This document shows positions 22,739-34,274 of a stretch of 64,000 nt of DNA, one piece after another; the first letter of the stretch is position 1; every line of letters starts with the position of its first letter. The position numbers were made by a program, and so were the translations under genes. Below the pieces are notes generated by a model that made no database searches, was not told the DNA's origin, and was given only the letters and a program-made list of their open reading frames with translations. Source of the stretch: Elymus sibiricus (lineage: Eukaryota > Streptophyta > Magnoliopsida > Poales > Poaceae); contig CM077676.1 of the NCBI GenBank assembly GCA_039707655.1, positions 160,001,062-160,065,061 of the forward strand, given 5' to 3'.

Positions 22739-23755
22739 TTTAACTTAGGCGAAAGCCGGTTCGCAGCTAAGCCTCCGAGTGAGAGGGATGCTCTTCACTC
22801 GGAGTAGATTTCTAACTTGGGCGAAAGCTGGTTCGCAGCCAAGCCCCTGAGTGAGAGGGTTGCTCTTCACTCGGAGTAGCGTTTTTAACTTGGGCGAAAG
22901 CTGGTTCGCAGCCAAGCCCCCGAGTGAGAGGGACGCTCTTTACTCGGAGTAGGTTTTAACTTGGGCGAAAGCTGGTTCGCAGCCAAGCCTCCGAGTGAGA
23001 GGGACGCTCTTCACTCGGAGTAGTTTTTAACTTGGGCGAAAGGTGGTTCGCAGCCAAGCCCCCGAGTGAGAGGGACGCTCTTCACTCGGAGTAGTTTTAA
23101 ACTTGGGCAAAAGCTGGTTCGCAGCCATGTCCCCAAGTGAGAGGGACGCTCTTCACTCGGAGTAGTTTTTAACTTGGGCGAAAACTGGTTTGCAGCCAAG
23201 CCCCCGAGTGAGAGGGACGCTCTTCATTCGGAGTAGCGATTTTAAATTGGGCAAAAGCTGGTTCGCAGCCAAGCCCCCGAGTGAGAGGGTTGCTCTTCAC
23301 TCGGAGTAGCGTTTTTAACTTGGGCGAAAGCTGGTTCGCAGCCAAGCCCCCGAGCGAGAGGGATGCTCTTTACTCGGAGTAGGTTTTAACTTGGGCAAAA
23401 GCTTGTTCGCAGCCAAGCCTCCGAGTGAGAGGGACGCTCTTCACTCGGAGTAGTTTTTAACTTGGGCGAAAACTGGTTCGCAGCCAAGCCCCCGAGTGAG
23501 AGGGACGCTCTTCACTCGGAGTAGTTTTTAACTTGGGCGAAAACTGGTTCGCAGCCAAGCCCCCGAGTGAGAGGGATGCTCTTCACTCGGAGTAGTTTTT
23601 AACTTGGGCGAAAACTGGTTCGCAGCCAAGCCCCCGAGTGAGAGGGACGCTCTTCACTCGGAGTAGTTTTAACTTGGGCGAAAACTGGTTCGCAGCCAAG
23701 CCCCCGAGTGAGAGGGACGCTCTTCACTCGGAGTAGCGTTTTTAACTTAGGCAAA
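22739..23755. repeat. Array of about 14 hairpin-forming 70-75-bp tandem repeats
   Basis: Units run head to tail with the core AACTTGGGCGAAAGCTGG, TTCGCAGCCAAGCC and then an inverted repeat: arms CCGAGTGA and TCACTCGG separated by about 12 bases, with additional GAG/CTC pairing inside. Units differ by a few bases and by 1-4 bp in length. The last one is partial. The array lies exactly between the convergent ends of G's pol (stop 23902) and the antisense gene (stop 22581). Confidence 0.92.
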
Positions 23756-23901
23756 AACTTGTTTGTAGCTAAGTTGAACGGCGTACTCCCACTGGGGGTT
23801 GTAAGCCAGAGAATGCGTACGAGTGAACTTCAATGTGGAACTAGAAAAGTCATGCTTTTATTCATCAAATGTCACTCAAGTACTTTTATTACATCTCATC
23901 A
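23756..23901. other. Element G sequence between hairpin array and pol stop
   Basis: About 145 bp without a frame or repeat, other than one CGAGTGAAC motif near 23820. Confidence 0.5.
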
Positions 23902-25164
23902 TCAAGTATAAAATCGTCGCAGCAAATCCGCATTCCAAGCACGGGGCTCGTCTACTTGCTTCTGAAGGTTGTACAGGTGGTATGCTCCGTTGTGCAGAAC
24001 CTTTGACACGACAAAGGGGCCTTCCCATGCGGGGGCAAGCTTGTGAGGTCGCTGTTGATCCACTCGGAGGACAAGATCTCCTGCCTGAAAGGTCCGACTT
24101 CGGACGTGCCTGCTGTGAAAACATCTTAGATCTTGCTGATAAGTGGCCGATCGGATCAGAGCCATTTCTCTTTCCTCCTCCAAGAGATCAACGCCGTCTT
24201 GCCGTGCTTGCTCTGCTTTAGCTTCAGAGTACAGTTCCACTCGGGGTGAATTATGGAGCAGGTCACTCGGCAGGACGGCTTCAGCTCCGTACAACATGAA
24301 GAAGGGAGTGCGATTGGTGGACCGATTGGGAGTCGTCCTCAAGCCCCAAAGAACCGACGGCAACTCGGTGACCCATGCTCCAGCTGCGTGCTCCAAATCG
24401 CGCATGAGCCGTGGCTTTAGCCCCTGCAGAATCAGTCCGTTTGCTCTCTTAGCTTGTCCGTTCGACTGCGGGTGCGCCACAGACGCATAGTCAACTCGGG
24501 TGCCTTGCGCGGCACAGAACGCCCTGAATTCTTCCGAGTCGAAGTTTGAACCGTTGTCAGTGATGATGCTGTGGGGCACGCCGTATCTGAAGACTATCTC
24601 CTTCATGAACTTGATCGTTGTACGGGAGTCTAGCTTCTTGATGGGTTTGGCTTCGATCCACTTAGTGAACTTGTCGACTGCTACCAGCAAGTGGGTGAAT
24701 CCACTCGCCCCTGTTCGGAGGGATCCCACCATGTCGAGTCCCCAGACTGCAAACGGCCAGACGACTGGAATTGTCTTCAGAGCAGATGCAGGCTTGTGGG
24801 ATAAGTTTGCATAGAACTGGCATCCGGGGCAGTGTTGAACTATCTCCTGCGCAGCTTCATTGGCGCATGGCCAGAAGAAACCGGCTCGGTAAGCTTTAGC
24901 CACGATTGTCCGAGAGGACGCGTGGTGCCCACAAGTTCCCGAGTGAAACTCCTCCAGGATCAGTCGACCTTCTTCTGGAGAATTGCAGCGCTGAGTCACA
25001 CCGGTGACGCTTTTTCTGTATAACTTATCACCGACCACTTCAAAGGCTTTGGACCTGCGAACAATCTGGCGGGCCTCAGCTTCATCTTCTGGAAGTTCTT
25101 GTCTGAGCAGGTATGCAATGTAAGGCACTGTCCACTCGGGTGTGATTGCCAGGACCTCCATCAC
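23902..25164 (-). pseudogene. Element G integrase, catalytic Glu replaced by Lys
   Basis: The open 420-codon frame has an HHCC zinc domain (HSGTCGHH ... CPGC, residues 74-115), a catalytic core with Asp144 (WGLDMVG) and Asp203 (ITDNGSNF), and a C-terminal domain ending ADLLRRFYT at TGA 23904-23902. The third catalytic position, 35 residues after Asp203, should be Glu. It is Lys239, codon AAG at 24450-24448, within HPQSNGQAKRANG. Glu at this position is essential in DDE integrases, so the enzyme should be inactive. The first codon is arbitrary: the domain belongs to the pol polyprotein and is cut off by the frameshift near 25163. The GTG at 25164 is only the first possible start in this frame. 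Confidence 0.9.
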
Positions 25165-26130
25165 AAATAAATGACTGCCGGGACTTCGACTTCAGTCGGA
25201 TCAGACGGACTGATCGCTTGCGGGGGCTCTTCCGTGAAGGGATCTTCTTTTACTGTCGGAGAACGTAAATGCTCGAGGCAAACATTGCTGGGTATGGATT
25301 TCCGAGTGGACCCGATTTTTGCAAGATCGTCTGCCTCCTGATTCTTGGCTCGGGGAACGTGATGCAGCTCCAGACCTTCAAATTTCTTTTCCAACTTTCT
25401 CACTGCGTTGCAGTATCCTGTCATAGCGGGGCTTCTGATGTCCCACTCCATCACTTGGTTCACAACTAGATCCGAGTCTCCGTAGACCATCAGGCGCCGG
25501 ACGCCGAGTGAGATGGCCATACGTAGACCATAAAGGAGCGCCTCGTACTCGGCTTCGTTGTTGGAGGAATCAAAGTGAATCTGCAGAACATATCTGAGAC
25601 GATCGCCCTTCGGAGATATCAACACCACTCCAGCTCCTGAACCATTCAGCATCTTGGAACCGTCAAAGAACATGGTCCAGTGTTTCGGGTGACTCTGGGT
25701 CGGATGCTGCTGTTCAGTCCACTCGGCTAGGAAATCGGCTAATGCTTGGGACTTGATCACCTTCTTTGCCTCGAACTTGGTGTCCAGGGGTAGGAGTTCG
25801 ATAGCCCACTTCGCCACTCGACCAGTCGCATCTCGATTGTTCATGATCTCGGACAGTGGGGCGTCGCTGACGACTGACACAGTGTGCTCCTGGAAGTAAT
25901 GAGCTACTTTCTTCGTAGTCAGGTAAATGCCATAGACGAGCTTCTGGTAATGAGGATACCTCTGCTTGGACGGAGGCAGAACTTCAGAAATATAATATAC
26001 TGGGCGCTGAACTTTGTAAGCCTTGCCCTGTTCTTCTCGCTCGACTGTGAGGACAGTGCTGACAACTTGACCAGTGGCCGCAATGTACAGATGAATTGGC
26101 TCAGAGCTACGAGGCAACCCGTGAGCTTCT
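25161..26130 (-). pseudogene. Element G RNase H and second (archaeal-type) RNase H
   Basis: After the C2 insertion the pol frame resumes at 26130. The first RNase H (RPVYYISEVLPPSKQRYPHY and following) degrades the RNA strand of the hybrid. A second one follows with FFDGSKMLNGSGAGVVL, NNEAEYEALLYGL and VYGDSDLVVNQV. A second RNase H is characteristic of Tat-lineage elements. The frame ends at TGA near 25163, and integrase continues in another frame, so one base appears to have been lost there. An apparent N-terminal extension to 26189 is read-through of the C2 LTR, not part of the gene. Confidence 0.88.
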
Positions 26131-27862
26131 TGTTGGGGAACGTTGCATGGAAAACAAAAAATTTCTACGCACACGCAAGATCTATCCATGGATATGCATA
26201 GCTACGAGAGGGGGAGTGTGTCTACGTACCCTCGTAGACCGTAAGCGGACGCGTTAGAACAACGCGGTTGATGTCGTCGAACAACTTCACGATCCAACCG
26301 ACCGAGCACCGAACGTACGACACCTCCGCGTTCAGCACACGTTCAGCTCGGTGACGTCCTCGACTTCTTGATCTAGCAAGACGGCGAGGTAGTCGATGAG
26401 TTCCGGCAGCACGACGGCGTGGTGACGGTGATGGTGATGCTATCTCCGCAGGGCTTCGCCCAAGCACTGCGAAAATATGACCGAAGGACGAAACTGTGGA
26501 GGGGGGCGCCGCACACGGCTAAGACAATGTTGTTGTCCTTTGGGGCGCCCCCTCTCCTCTATTTATATATGTGTAGGGGCTTGGAGTAGAAGGAATAGTG
26601 CCACGTGAACAGTAACCGTGAATAGTACATACGTGGATTTGGACTCCAAAGTCCAATCCTATTCCTACTAGGACTCTCCCTTTTTTCCTTCCCTAGCTGC
26701 GTGGGCTTTTGAGGACTTGGTGCACCTGGCCCAATAAGGCCAGGGTGCCTCCCCTTAGCCCATGCCAGCCCTTTGGGATGTGGTGGACCCACTTGTGGAC
26801 TTCCGGACCCCTCCGGAACCTTCTAGAAGCTTCCCGGTACAATACCGAAAAAACTGCACCTTTTTCCGGAACCCAAAATATGACTTCCCATATATAAATA
26901 TTTACCTCTCGACCATTCCGAGACTCCTCGTGACGTCCGGGATCTCATCCGGGACTCCGAACAATATTCGGTTACCAATTCACATAACTCATATAACACT
27001 ATATCGTCAACGAACGTTAAGCGTGCGGACCCTACGGGTTCGGGAATGATGTAGACATGACTGAGACGCCTCTCCGGTCAATAACCAATAGCGGAACCTG
27101 GATGCTCATATTGGTTCCTACATATTCCACGAAGATCTTATCGGTCGAACCGCAATGACAACATACGTAATTCCCTTTGTCCGTCGGTATGTTACTTGCC
27201 CGAGATTCGATCGTCGGTATCTCCATACCTAGTTCAATCTCGTTACCGGCAAGTCTCTTTACTCGTTCCGTAATACATCATCCCGTAACTAACTCCTTAG
27301 TCACTTTGCTTGCAAGCTTATTATGATGTGCATTACCGAGAGGGCCCAGAGATACCTCTCCGAAACACGGAGTGACAAATCCCAGTCTCGATCCATGCCA
27401 ACTCAACGGACACCTTCGGAGATACCTGTAGAGCATCTTTATGATCACCCAGTTACGTTGTGACGTTTGATAGCACACAAGGTATTCCTCCGATATCCGG
27501 GAGTTGCATGATCTCATGGTCTGAGGAACATGTATTTGACATTCAAGAAAGCAGTAGCAATAAACAAAACGATCATATGCTAAGCTAATGGATGGGTCTT
27601 GTCCATCACATCATTCTCCTAATGATGTGATCCCGTTATCAAATGACAACTCATGTCTATGGTTAGGAAACCTTAACCATCTTTGATCAACGAGCTAGTC
27701 TAGTAGAGGCTCACCAGGGACATGGTATTTGTTTATGTATTCACACATGTATTTAAGTTTCCGGTCAATACAATTCTAGCATGAATAATAAACCTTTATT
27801 ATGAACAAGGAAATATAAAATAATAACAACTTTATTATTGCCTCTAGGGCATATTTCCATCA
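26131..27862 (-). repeat. C2 3' LTR
   Basis: 1732 bp; begins TGATGGAAATATGCCC at 27862 on the minus strand and ends GTTCCCCAACA at 26131. The bases after 27862 (GTCTCCCACTTGC) are the polypurine tract in reverse. Confidence 0.96.
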
Positions 27863-27895
27863 GTCTCCCACTTGCACTAGAGTCAATAATCTAGA

Positions 27896-30800
27896 TTACA
27901 TAGTAATGAATCTAACACCCATGGAGTCTTGGTGCTGATCATGTTTTGCTTGTGGAAGAGGCTTAGTCAACGGGTCTGCCACATTCAGATCCGTGTGTAC
28001 TTTGCAAATTTCTATGTCTCCATCCTTGACATATTCACGAATGGAGTTGAAGCGTCTCTTGATGTGTTTGGTCTTCTTGTGAAACCTGGGCTCTTTGGCT
28101 ATGGCAATTCCTCTAGTGTTGTCACAAAAGATTGTCATTGGACCCGATGCACTAGGTATTACACCTAGATCGGATATGAACTCCTTCATCCAGACTCCTT
28201 CATGTGCTGCCTCCGAAGCAGCTATGTATTCCGCTTCACACGTAGATCCCGCCATGATGCTCTGCTTGGAATTGCACCAACTGTCAGCTCCACCATTTAA
28301 TATAAATACGTATCCAGTTTGTGACTTAGAGTCATCCGGATCAGTGTCGAAGCTTGCATCGACGTAACCCTTTACGACGAGCTCTTCGTCACCTCCATAA
28401 ACGAGAAACATGTCCTTGGTCCTTTTCAGGTACTTCAGAATATTCTTGACCGCTGTCCAGTGATCCACTCCTGGATTACTCTGGTACCTCCCTGCCAAAC
28501 TTATGGCAAGGCACACATCAGGTCTGGTACACAGCATGGCATACATAATAGAACCTATGGCTGAGGCATAGGGAATGACTTTCATTTTCTCTATATCTTC
28601 TGCCGTGGTCGGGCATTGAGTCTGACTCAACTTCACACCTTGCAAGACAGGCAAGAACCCTTTCTTTGACTGATCCATTTTGAACTTCTTCAAAACTTTG
28701 TCAAGGTATGTGCTTTGTGAAAGTCCTATCAAGCATCTTGATCTATCCCTATAGATCTTGATGCCCAATATATAAGCAGCTTCACCGAGGTCTTTCATTG
28801 AAAAATTCTTATTCAAGTATCCCTTTATGCCATCCAGAAATTCTATATCATTTCCAATCAACAATATGTCATCCACATATAATATTAGAAATGCTACAGA
28901 GCTCCCACTCACTTTCTTGTAAATACAGGCTTCACCGTAAGTCTGTACAAAACCATATGCTTTGATCACCTCATCAAAGCGTATATTCCAACTCCGAGAT
29001 GCTTGCACCAGTCCATAGATGGATCGTTGGAGCTTGCACACTTTGTTAGCACCCTTAGGATCGACAAAACCTTCTGGTTGCATCATATACAATTCTTCTT
29101 TGAGAAAACCATTAAGGAATGCAGTTTTGACATCCATTTGCCAGATTTCATAATCATAAAATGCGGCAATTGCTAACATGATTCGGACAGACTTAAGCAT
29201 CGCTATGGGTGAGAAAGTCTCATCATAGTCAACCCCTTGAACTTGTCGAAAACCTTTCGCGACAAGTCGAGCTTTGTAGACAGTGATATTACCATCAGCA
29301 TATGTCTTCCTCTTAGAAATCCATTTATTCTCAATGGCTTGCCGATCATCGGGCAAGTCCACCAAAGTCCACACTTTGTTCTCATACATGGATCCTATCT
29401 CAGATTTCATGGCCTCAAGCCATTTGTCGGAATCCGGGCTTATCATAGCTTCTTCATAGTTCGTAGGTTCGCTGTTGTCTAACAACATAACTTCCAGAAC
29501 AGGATTACCGTACCACTCTGGTGCGGAACGTACTCTGGTCGACCTACGAAGTCCAGTAGTAACTTGATCTGAAGTTTCATGATCTTTATCATTATCTTCC
29601 TCTCTTATTGGTGTAGGCATCACGGGAACGGTTTTCTCTGATGAGCTACTTTCCAATTCGAGAGAAGGTACAATTACCTCATCAAGTTCTACTTTCCTCC
29701 CACTCACTTCTTTCGAGAGAAACCCCTTCTCTAGAGAGGACCCATTCTTGGCAACAAAGACCTTGCCTTCGGATCTGTGGTAGAAGGTGTACCCAATTGT
29801 TTCTTTAGGGTATCCTATGAAGACGCACTTCTCCGCTTTGGGTTCGAGCTTATCAGGTTGAAGCTTTTTCACATAAGCATCACATCCCCAAACTTTAAGA
29901 AACGACAGCTTAGGTTTCTTGCCAAACCATAGTTCATATGGTGTCGTCTCAACGGATTTAGACGGTGCCCTATTTAACGTGAATGCAGCTGTCTCTAATG
30001 CATAACCCCAAAACGATAGTGGCAAATCGGTAAGAGACATCATAGAACGCACCATATCCAATAAAGTACGGTTACGACATTCGGACACACCATTACGCTG
30101 TGGTGTTCCAGGTGGCGTGAGTTGTGAAACAATTCCACATTTTCTTAAATGAAGGCCAAACTCGTTACTCAAATATTCGCCTCCGCGATCAGATCGTAGA
30201 AACTTTATTTTCTTTTTACGATGATTCTCTACTTCACTCTGAAATTCTTTGAACTTTTCAAATGTTTCAGACTTGTGTTTCATCAAGTAGATATACCCAT
30301 ATCTACTCAAATCATCTGTGAAGGTTAGAAAATAACGATACCCACCGCGTGCTTCAACATTCATCGGACCGCATACATCGGTATGTATTATTTCCAATAA
30401 ATCAGTAGCTCGCTCCATTGTTCCGGAGAACGGAGTTTTAGTCATCTTGCCCATGAGGCATGGTTCGCAAGTATCAAATGATTCATAATCAAGAGATTCC
30501 AAAAGTCCATCCGCATGGAGTTTCTTCATGCGCTTTACACCAATATGACCTAAACGGCAGTGCCACAAGTATGTTGCACTATCATTATCAACTTTGCATC
30601 TTTTGGCATCAATATTATGAATATGTGTATCACTACGATCGAGATTTAACAAGAATAGACCATTCACAAAAGGTGCGTGACCATAAAAGATGTTACTCAT
30701 ATAAATAGAACAACCATTATTCTCTGACTTAAATGAATAACCGTCTCGCAATAAACAAGATCCAGATATAATGTTCATGCTCAACGCTGGCACCAAATAA

Positions 30801-31258
30801 CAATTATTGAGGTCTAAAACTAATCCCGAAGGTAGATGTAGAGGTAGCGTGCCGACGGCGATCACATCAACCTTGGAACCATTCCCGACGCGCATCGTCA
30901 CCTCGTCCTTAGCCAATCTTCGCTTATTCCGTAGCTCCTGTTTCGAGTTACAAATATGAGCAACCGAACCAGTATCAAATACCCAGGCGCTACTGCGAGC
31001 ATTAGTGAGGAACACATCAATAACATGTATATCAAATATACCTTTGCTCACTTTGCCATCCTTCTTATCCGCCAAATACTTGGGGCAGTTCCGCTTCCAG
31101 TGACCAGTCCCTTTGCAGTAGAAGCACTCTGTTTCAGGCCTGGGTCCAGCTTTGGGTTTCTTCGTGGGAGCGGCAACTTGCTTGCCGTTCTTCTTGAAGT
31201 TCCCCTTCTTTCCCTTGCCCTTTTTATTGAAACTAGTGGTTTTGTTAACCATCAACAC
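27896..31258 (-). pseudogene. C2 pol, open but separated from gag
   Basis: This 1120-codon frame holds the zinc knuckle CFYCKGTGHWKRNC (about residue 45), protease WVFDTGSVAH (about 95), integrase with HTD, RSDRGGE and VSECRNR (catalytic Glu kept, neighbouring Arg changed to Cys), RT with YVDD (about 794) and RNase H with GYVDASFDTD. CDNTRGIAIAKEP has Arg where C1 has Gly. It has no proper start of its own because gag is frameshifted upstream. The protein could be made only if translation began internally, for example at ATG 31255. Confidence 0.9.
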
Positions 31259-31832
31259 TTGATGCTCCTTCTTGATTTCTACCTCCTTGCATATTATAGT
31301 TCATCACAAAGCCTTTATAGCTTGGTGGCAGTGACTGAAGAACTCTGTCAAGAACACTCTCAACCGGAAGATCAATTCCTAGCTGAGTCAAGTGGTTGTG
31401 GTACCCAAACATTCCGAGTATGTGTTCACTGACAGAATTTGTCTCCTCCATCTTACAGCTAAAGAACTTGTTGGAGACTTCATATCTCTCAACCCGGGCA
31501 TTAGCTTGAAATATCAATTTCAGCTCTTGGAACATCTCATATGCTCCGTGGCATTCGAAACGCTTTTGCAGTCCCGGTTCTAAGCCATAGAGCATGGCAC
31601 ACTGAACTATCGAGTGGTCATCAGATCGAGCCTGCCAGGCGTTCACAACGTCTGCAGAAGCTCCTGCAGCAGGTCCATCACCTAGCGGTGCATCAAGGAC
31701 ATAATTCTTCTATGCAGCAATGAGGATAATCCTCAAGTTACGGACCCAGTCTGTGTAGTTGCTACCATCATCTTTCAACTTAGCTTTCTCTAGGAACGCA
31801 TTAAAATTCAACGGAACAGTAGCACGGGCCAT
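31245..31832 (-). pseudogene. C2 gag, amber stop and frameshift deletion
   Basis: The gag start is ATG at 31832-31830 (MARATVPLNFNAFLEK). A TAG at 31722-31720 sits where C1 has CAG. The frame continues through the gag core (NAWQARSDDHSIVQCAMLYG) until, after FVMNYNMQG, the sequence is 47 nt shorter than C1 at the same place. This shifts the frame to a stop at 31245. Pol continues in another frame, so no full gag-pol can be made. Confidence 0.88.
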
Positions 31833-33054
31833 TTATCTACAACATAGATATGCAAAGAAACTATCAAGACTAAATTCATGATAAATTAAGTTCAATTAAT
31901 CAAATTACTAATGAACTCCCACTTAAATTAACACCCCTCAAGTTAACTAAGTGTTACATGATCCAAATCAACTAGCCCATGTCCGATCATCACGTGAGAT
32001 GGGATAGTCATCAATGGTGAACATCTCCATGTTGATCATATCTACTATATGACTCATGTTCGACCTTTCGGTCTCCAGTGTTCCGAGACCATGTCTGTAC
32101 ATGCTAGGCTCGTCAAGTTTAACCCAAGTATTCTGCTTGTGTAAAACTGGCTTACACCCGTTGTATGTGAACGTAGAATCTATCACACCCGATCATCACG
32201 AGGTGCTTCGAAACAATGAACTTTAGCAACGGTGCATACTCGAGGAGAACACTTTTATCTTGAAATTTAGTGAAGGGATCATCTTATAATGCTACCGTCG
32301 TTCTAAGCAAAATAAGATGCATAAAGGATAAACATCACATGCAATCAAAATATGTGACATGATATGGCCATCATCTTGTGCTTTTGATCTCCATCTCCAA
32401 AGCATCGTCATGATCTCCATCGTCACCGGCTCGACACCTTGATCTCCATTGTTGCATCGTGGTCGTCTCGCCAACTATTGCTTCTACAACTATTGCTAAC
32501 GCATAGCGATAAAGTAAAGCAATTACATGGTGCTTGCATTTCATACAATAAAGAGACAACCATAAGGCTCCTGCCGGTTGCCGATAAATTACAAAACATG
32601 ATCATCTCATACAATAACGTATATCACATCATGTCTTGACCATATCAAATCACATCATACCATGCAAAAACAAGTTAGACGTCCTCTACTTTGTTGTTGC
32701 AAGTTTTACGTGGCTGCTACGGGCTTCTAGCAAGAACCGTTCTTACGTATGGCACAAAACCACAACGGTGATTTATCAAGTTTTCTGTTTTAACCTTCAA
32801 CAAGGACCGGCCGCAGTCAAATTCGATTCAACTAAAGTAGGAGAAACAGACACCCGCCAGCCACCTTTATGCAAAACAAGTTGCATGTCTGTCGGTGGAA
32901 CCGGTCTCATGTACGTGGACATGTAAGGTTGGTCCGGGCCGCTTCATCTTACAATACCGCCGAATCAAAATAAGACGTTGGTGGTAAGCAGTATGACGAT
33001 CACCGCCCACAACTCTTTGTGTTCTACTCGTGCATATCATCTACGCATAGACCT
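31833..33054 (-). other. C2 untranslated leader
   Basis: Homologous to C1's leader 13469-14736, with many substitutions and no supported coding frame. Confidence 0.6.
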
Positions 33055-33069
33055 GGCTCATGATGCCAC

Positions 33070-34274
33070 TGTTGGGGAACGTTGCATGGAAAACAAAAAA
33101 TTTCTACGCACACGCAAGATCTATCCATGGAGATGCATAGCTACGAGAGGGGGAGTGTGTCTACGTACCCTCGTAGACCGTAAGCGGAAGCGTTAGCACA
33201 ACGCGGTTGATGTCGTCGAACAACTTCACGATCCAACCGACCGAGCACCGAATGTACGGCACCTCCGCGTTCAGCACACGTTCATCTCGGTGACGTCCTC
33301 GACTTCTTGATCCAGCAAGACGGCGAGGTAGTGCATGAGTTCCGGCAGCACGACGGCGTGGTGACGGTGATGGTGATGCTATCTCCGCATGGCTTCGCCC
33401 AAGCACTGCGAAAATATGACCGAGGGACGAAACTGTGGAGGGGGGCGCCGCACACGGCTAAGACAATGTTGTTGTCCTTTGGGGCGCCCCCTCTCCTCTA
33501 TTTATATATGTGTAGGGGCTTGGAGTAGAAGGAATAGTGCCACATGAACAGTAACTGTGAATAGTACATACGTGGATTTGGACTCCAAAGTCCAATCCTA
33601 TTCCTACTAGGACTCTCCCTTTTTTCCTTCCCTAGTTGCGTGGGCTTTTGAGGACTTGGTGCTCCTGGCCCAATAAGGCCAGGGCGCCTCCCCTTAGCCC
33701 ATGCCAGCCCTTTGGGACGTGGTGGACCCACTTGTGGACTTCCGGACCCCTCCGGAATCCTCCGGAACCTTCTGGAACACGGAGTGACAAATCCCAGTCT
33801 CGATCCATGCCAACTCAACAGACACCTTCGGAGATACCTGTAGAGCATCTTTATGATCACCCAGTTACGTTGTGACGTTTGATAGCACACAAGGTATTCC
33901 TCCGATATCCGGGAGTTGCATGATCTCATGGTCTGAGGAACATGTATTTGACATTCAAGAAAGCAGTAGCAATAAACAGAACGATCATATGCTAAGCTAA
34001 CGGATGGGTCTTGTCCATCACATCATTCTCCTAATGATGTGATCCCATTATCAAATGACAACTCATGTCTATGGTTGGGAAACCTTAACCATCTTTGATC
34101 AACAAGCTAGTCTAGTAGAGGCTCACTAGGGACACGGTATTTGTTTATGTATTCACACATGTATTTAAGTTTTCGGTCAATACAATTCTAGCATGAATAA
34201 TAAACCTTTATTATGAACAAGGAAATATAAAATAATAAGAACTTTATTATTGCCTCTAGGGCATATTTCCATCA
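33070..34274 (-). repeat. C2 5' LTR with internal deletion
   Basis: 1205 bp with the same ends as the 3' LTR. About 535 bp are missing at 33775, where CCTTCT joins GGAACACGG, and a 10-bp duplication of TCCTCCGGAA lies just before. A TATA box (TATATAAATAG on the minus strand) is at 33498-33508. The primer site is next to it at 33055-33069. Confidence 0.95.

Larger units (their letters stand above)
26131..34274 (-). mobile_element. Element C2: defective Ty1/copia retrotransposon
   Basis: C2 is a minus-strand relative of C1, flanked by CTTCT at 26126-26130 and 34275-34279, inserted in G's pol between RT and RNase H. It has a 3' LTR of 1732 bp, a 5' LTR shortened to 1205 bp, a broken gag and an open pol. 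Over the aligned parts the LTRs differ at roughly 27 of 1200 positions (about 2%), mostly transitions, so it is much older than C1. Confidence 0.96.

Noticed and set aside
22739..23755. Regular repeats resembling a CRISPR array
   Set aside because: Units are contiguous with no unique spacers, and the context is a plant retrotransposon.
25161..26189. N-terminal extension of the RNase H frame beginning MDRSCVCVEIF
   Set aside because: The first ~20 residues are encoded by C2's LTR beyond the insertion point at 26131.
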